DNA of 15,739 nt from Bacteroidales bacterium (GTDB taxonomy: Bacteria; Bacteroidota; Bacteroidia; Bacteroidales; Muribaculaceae). The stretch lies in the NCBI GenBank assembly GCA_900766975.1, contig CAAFXO010000027.1:1-15739 (forward strand). Reading direction: 5' to 3'. Below, piece after piece: positions 12,511-15,739 of the stretch. Within the stretch, counting starts at the first letter, position 1. The number at the start of each line of letters is the position of its first letter. The position numbers and the translations under genes are program-made. The notes under the pieces were generated by a model, which did not search any database, had not been told where the DNA came from, and saw only the letters and a program-made list of their open reading frames with translations.

Positions 12511-14073
12511 GTGGAATTTGATTTTCGGGAAGTCGCTTTGTGCCATTTGGAGCACGTAGTTGGAGTCGGCCATGAAGACGTCGCGACCCTCTTTGTCTAA
12601 TGCCATGAATTGATGTTTGCGCTTCTTGAAGGCTGCTAATGCCTCCGGGTCGTCGCTCTCTATCCAGCAGGCTTTGTAGAGACTTATCGGCTCCCAACGA
12701 CATTGTGCCCCATACTCATGAAGCAGTCGGTATTGTATTACTTCGAACTGAAGCTGACCCACTGTGCCGATAATCTTGCGACCGTTGAACTGATTGACAA
12801 ACATCTGAGCCACACCCTCATCCATCAGCTGGTTGATACCCTTGTCGAGCTGTTTGGCTTTCATCGGGTCGGCATTCTCGATATATTTGAACATCTCGGG
12901 GGAGAAGGAGGGGAGTCCCTTGAAATGCAATTCCTCACCGGCAGTCAGCGTGTCGCCGATCTTGAAATTGCCCGTGTCGGGTATGCCGACGATGTCGCCG
13001 GGATATGCCTCGTCGACGATATTCTTCTTCTGCGCCATGAAGGCTGTAGGAGCGGCAAAGCGCATCATCTTGCCGTGGCGCACATGCTTGTAATAGACAT
13101 TGCGCTCGAACTTGCCGGAGCATACCTTGACGAAAGCGATGCAACTGCGATGGTTGGGATCCATATTGGCGTGGATCTTAAATACGAACCCGGTGAATTC
13201 CTCCTCTTGAGGACGCACTTCGCGCTCTTGCGCCATGATGGGGCGTGGCGCCGGGGCAATCTCCACAAAGCAGTCTAAAAGCTCTTTGACTCCGAATGTG
13301 TTGAGAGCCGAGCCGAAAAATACCGGCGCCGATTCGCCGCGCAGATAAGCCTCTTTGTCGAAGTCGGGATATACACCCTCGATCAATTCGAGATCTTCTC
13401 GAAGCTTGGCGGCGTTATCTTCTCCCACGAGCTCATCGACTTTAGGAGAGTTGACATCCGAGATCTCGACACGCTCGCTGATGGTCTGCTTGGAGGGAGT
13501 GAAGAGATCGAGCCCATGCTCATAGATGTTGTAGACACCCTTGAAACGCTCACCCATGTTGATGGGCCAAGTGAGGGGACGTACACCGATCTGTAACTCC
13601 TTCTCCAATTCGTCGAGGATATCAAAGGGGTCGCGTCCCTCGCGGTCGAGCTTGTTGACAAAGATGATCACCGGCGTACGGCGCATGCGACACACCTCCA
13701 TCAGGCGGCGCGTCTGCGTCTCGACTCCCTTGGCGGCATCCACCACGATGATTACCGAATCGACCGCCGTCAGAGTGCGGAACGTATCCTCGGCGAAGTC
13801 CTGGTGACCCGGAGTGTCCAGAATGTTGATCTTATAGTCGCCATAGTTGAACCCCATCACAGAGGTGGCCACCGAGATGCCTCTCTGCTTCTCGATCTCC
13901 ATCCAGTCGGAGGTGGCGGTCTTCTTTATCTTATTGCTCTTCACGGCGCCTGCCACATGGATGGCACCTCCGAAGAGAAGTAATTTCTCAGTCAGTGTCG
14001 TCTTACCGGCGTCAGGGTGCGATATGATCGCAAAAGTGCGTCGGCGTTCGATCTCTTTGTTAAGTTCTTCCAT
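12493..14073 (-). CDS. prfC: Peptide chain release factor 3 (GTPase)
   Basis: This 526-residue protein is full length for RF3, the GTPase that removes RF1 and RF2 from the ribosome after termination. GTPase motifs are in place: P-loop SHPDAGKTT (18-26), the effector region KQRGISV (62-68), DTPGH (86-90) and NKLDRE (140-145). A second domain starts near 300, and the C-terminal part (VGQLQFEVIQYRLLHEYG) is typical of RF3. It is 40 bases downstream of rfbD on the same strand, and is probably cotranscribed with rfbD and the DUF4924 gene. Its stop codon lies inside an inverted repeat carrying the dispersed element. Confidence 0.97.
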   Translation of the reverse strand: MEELNKEIERRRTFAIISHPDAGKTTLTEKLLLFGGAIHVAGAVKSNKIKKTATSDWMEIEKQRGISVATSVMGFNYGDYKINILDTPGHQDFAEDTFRTLTAVDSVIIVVDAAKGVETQTRRLMEVCRMRRTPVIIFVNKLDREGRDPFDILDELEKELQIGVRPLTWPINMGERFKGVYNIYEHGLDLFTPSKQTISERVEISDVNSPKVDELVGEDNAAKLREDLELIEGVYPDFDKEAYLRGESAPVFFGSALNTFGVKELLDCFVEIAPAPRPIMAQEREVRPQEEEFTGFVFKIHANMDPNHRSCIAFVKVCSGKFERNVYYKHVRHGKMMRFAAPTAFMAQKKNIVDEAYPGDIVGIPDTGNFKIGDTLTAGEELHFKGLPSFSPEMFKYIENADPMKAKQLDKGINQLMDEGVAQMFVNQFNGRKIIGTVGQLQFEVIQYRLLHEYGAQCRWEPISLYKACWIESDDPEALAAFKKRKHQFMALDKEGRDVFMADSNYVLQMAQSDFPKIKFHFSSEF

Positions 14074-14113
14074 TATTTTTCTTCTGATTGGAGAAGATGT
14101 TCCTTATACTATA

Positions 14114-14977
14114 TTATGATTGGAGTAGAGATTGCAAACATTTAGCCAACGAGTCGCGCCAATAGGGGATCTCGATGCCAAAAGTAGTCTTGATCTTATT
14201 CTTGCTGAGCACCGAATAGTGTGGGCGCTTGGCCGGGGTGGGGTAGGCGGCGGTGTTGATAGGCTTGACTGTCACATGATCCTTGCCGGCGATCTCGAAG
14301 ATGGCCTTGGTGAAGTCATACCATGAAGCTACACCCTCGTCGGTGAAGTGATATATGCCGGGCACCCAACTGTCGTGGTTGATCACGCTGTGGATCGCTG
14401 ACGCCAGGTCGCCGGCGTAGGTCGGCGTGCCGATCTGGTCGGCTACGACGTTGATCAGATCGCGTGTCTCTGCGAGTTGGAGCATGGTCTTGACGAAGTT
14501 CTTGCCATATTCCGAATAGAGCCAGGCGGTGCGGATGATCATCGAGTCCTGGCAGAATGAGGTGAGGAGTGCTTCTCCCTCCAACTTGGTGCGGCCATAG
14601 ATGCTCTGCGGGTAGGGCTCGTCATTCTCTTCGTAGGGACGATAGCCCTGGCCGGAGAAGACATAGTCGGTAGAGATGTGTATCACCTTGCTGCCGGCCT
14701 TGCGGGCTGCCTCGCCGAGATTGCCCACAGCGCCCGTATTGAGCGCCGATGCCAAGATCTCGTCGGTCTCCGCCTTGTCGACAGCGGTGTATGCCGCGCA
14801 GTTGACGATGATGTCAAAGTGATTGTCTGTCAGATATTTTGCCACTGCCTCTCGGTCGGTGATGTCGAGAGTGTCGTAGTCGGTATAGGTGGCTTCGATG
14901 TCGCTGTCATGTTCCAGCTCCTTGCGCAGACTTGAACCAAGCTGGCCATAACATCCTGTGATAAGTATCTTTTTCAT
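14114..14977 (-). CDS. rfbD: dTDP-4-dehydrorhamnose reductase
   Basis: This 287-residue member of the short-chain dehydrogenase fold catalyses the last step of dTDP-L-rhamnose synthesis, using NAD(P)H. Visible are the nucleotide-binding ITGCYGQLG (6-14), STDYVF (102-107) and the catalytic pair Tyr127/Lys131 (SIYGRTKLEGE). The C-terminal substrate-binding half ends with YSVLSKNKIKTTFGIEIPYW. The other rhamnose genes (rfbA, rfbB, rfbC) are not nearby; instead it sits between DUF4924 and prfC. Family resemblance is strong, but sugar specificity is assumed from the family. Confidence 0.93.
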   Translation of the reverse strand: MKKILITGCYGQLGSSLRKELEHDSDIEATYTDYDTLDITDREAVAKYLTDNHFDIIVNCAAYTAVDKAETDEILASALNTGAVGNLGEAARKAGSKVIHISTDYVFSGQGYRPYEENDEPYPQSIYGRTKLEGEALLTSFCQDSMIIRTAWLYSEYGKNFVKTMLQLAETRDLINVVADQIGTPTYAGDLASAIHSVINHDSWVPGIYHFTDEGVASWYDFTKAIFEIAGKDHVTVKPINTAAYPTPAKRPHYSVLSKNKIKTTFGIEIPYWRDSLAKCLQSLLQS

Positions 14978-14995
14978 TGCTATAAGGTGTGCTGT

Positions 14996-15547
14996 TTATT
15001 CGCTAAATTCGAGTTCGTTGTTATAATCTTGTTTATAATACCCTGCCAGACGGCTCAAGAATCGGGAGATTTGCCGAGTCGCCTTGAGAGTGTCGTCGCT
15101 CACCTCCTTCTGTTGGAGACGAAGCATCAGCAAACCATACATCGCTTCGAAGCAAGTCTCGATCTCACCCTTCTGCTTGTCGCCCGATTTGGCGCGAAGC
15201 TCGACTATCAGGGGAAGAGTGTTGTAATACTCCGCAGCGTAGGCGGCAAACTTCTGATCTCGGAGCAGACGGCGATGCAGCTGCTCTATATCGTTGAGTG
15301 TATTGACATTGAGTTGCAGGTGACCCTCCTTCTCCTTCCCCTCGCGGCGCATCATGTCGATCAGCGACTCATACCACTCGTGAGTATCCTTGAGCTGCTG
15401 TTCGCTCAGACCGCTATAGCGGCTGATGATAGCCGATTCAATCCGATCGATATCCAAGCCGCATGCACGTATGATATCCTCTATCTGCCACATATAGAGC
15501 AGATATTCAGCTATGTTTTCTCGTTTCTTTGCAGATGCTGTTATCAT
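14996..15547 (-). CDS. DUF4924 family protein
   Basis: This 183-residue, almost entirely helical, charged protein has no signal peptide or membrane segment. It begins with KKRENIAEYLLYMWQIEDII, the opening I associate with the Bacteroidales family DUF4924, whose function is unknown. It is the first gene of the DUF4924-rfbD-prfC unit, with an 18-base gap to rfbD. A good promoter lies immediately upstream, giving a leader of only about 14 bases. Confidence 0.85.
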   Translation of the reverse strand: MITASAKKRENIAEYLLYMWQIEDIIRACGLDIDRIESAIISRYSGLSEQQLKDTHEWYESLIDMMRREGKEKEGHLQLNVNTLNDIEQLHRRLLRDQKFAAYAAEYYNTLPLIVELRAKSGDKQKGEIETCFEAMYGLLMLRLQQKEVSDDTLKATRQISRFLSRLAGYYKQDYNNELEFSE

Positions 15548-15567
15548 TTATTCTTCTGATTTGACCA

Positions 15568-15599
15568 CAAAATTACGAAAAAATACGCGCCTCTGCAAA
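15568..15599 (-). promoter_or_regulatory. Promoter of the DUF4924-rfbD-prfC unit
   Basis: On the minus strand TTTG (15599-15596) is followed after 20 bases by TAATTTTG (15575-15568), a good Bacteroidetes -33/-7 match. The predicted start is near 15561, very close to the ATG at 15547. Confidence 0.7.
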
Positions 15600-15607
15600 A
15601 TTTGGGT

Positions 15608-15615
15608 TATCTTTG
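15608..15615 (+). promoter_or_regulatory. Candidate -7 box of the divergent right-edge gene
   Basis: TATCTTTG matches the thrS -7 box exactly and lies 38 bases before the ATG at 15654. No clear TTTG is found at normal spacing. Confidence 0.5.
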
Positions 15616-15653
15616 CGTCGGTTTTTATTTTTTGATGTTTTGAAGTGCACTTT

Positions 15654-15739
15654 ATGGTAAGGGTTACTTATATATGGCATGATTGCTTTTTGGTGGAGAC
15701 TCCCTCCGCCTCTTTGGTGTTCGATTATTGGCTCGATGG
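15654..15739 (+). CDS. Metallo-beta-lactamase-fold hydrolase, N-terminal fragment
   Basis: An open frame runs from ATG 15654 to the window edge without a stop. It reads MVRVTYIWHDCFLVETPSA, then SLVFDYWLD. This strand pattern (VTYI.H..FLVET...LVFDYW) resembles the start of small metallo-beta-lactamase-superfamily hydrolases seen in Bacteroidales. The metal-binding HxHxDH motif would lie beyond the edge, so the family call is tentative and the function unknown. It is transcribed away from DUF4924, with a -7 box at 15608-15615. Confidence 0.6.
   Translation, partial: MVRVTYIWHDCFLVETPSASLVFDYWLD

Noticed and set aside
1..15739. CRISPR array, insertion sequence or prophage genes
   Set aside because: No regularly spaced repeats, transposase, integrase or phage structural genes were found on either strand. 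The repeats present are short, dispersed and without open frames.

Overview
The window looks like chromosomal DNA from a member of the Bacteroidales, most likely Muribaculaceae or a close relative. The basis is: TonB-dependent receptor, DUF4249 and DUF4924 genes; Bacteroidetes-type promoters (TTTG, then TAnnTTTG about 19-20 bp later); no clear Shine-Dalgarno sequences; and the local gene order. The family-level placement is inference.

Left part (1-5110, minus strand): a five-gene operon read right to left. It encodes an ECF sigma factor (5110-4610), a short membrane anti-sigma-like protein (4501-4055), a TonB-dependent receptor with an N-terminal STN signalling domain (4058-1641), a DUF4249 lipoprotein (1653-604) and a small acidic lipoprotein (607-185). 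The last four genes overlap end to start (4, 13 and 4 bp), so they are probably translationally coupled. This is a cell-surface signalling plus uptake system whose ligand cannot be told from the sequence.

Centre (5280-10331, plus strand): a two-META-domain lipoprotein and an S4 RNA-binding protein 9 bp apart, then the conserved translation cluster thrS-infC-rpmI-rplT. That cluster has a near-ideal promoter and a structured leader before thrS, hairpins before rpmI and rplT, and a strong terminator after rplT. Between rplT and the next gene (10257-10759) lie a partly duplicated terminator and a paired palindromic intergenic repeat.

Right part: a small secreted Lys/Cys-rich repeat protein (10760-11089, plus) with a strong terminator. 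It converges on a nitroreductase (12085-11333, minus). Then comes a minus-strand unit DUF4924-rfbD-prfC (15547-12493). A divergent partial metallo-beta-lactamase-fold gene starts at 15654 and runs off the edge.

The most interesting non-coding signal is in the 407-bp gap between prfC and the nitroreductase. On the minus strand it has a promoter (12428-12397), a nested multi-helix RNA (12367-12190) and a terminator-like hairpin with a T run (12180-12140), ending 54 nt before the nitroreductase start. It could be a free small RNA or an attenuating leader. A second signal is a dispersed element of about 20 bp (core AAGGAACGCGCTCT) present six times, plus one degenerate copy, with several copies at or next to stop codons.
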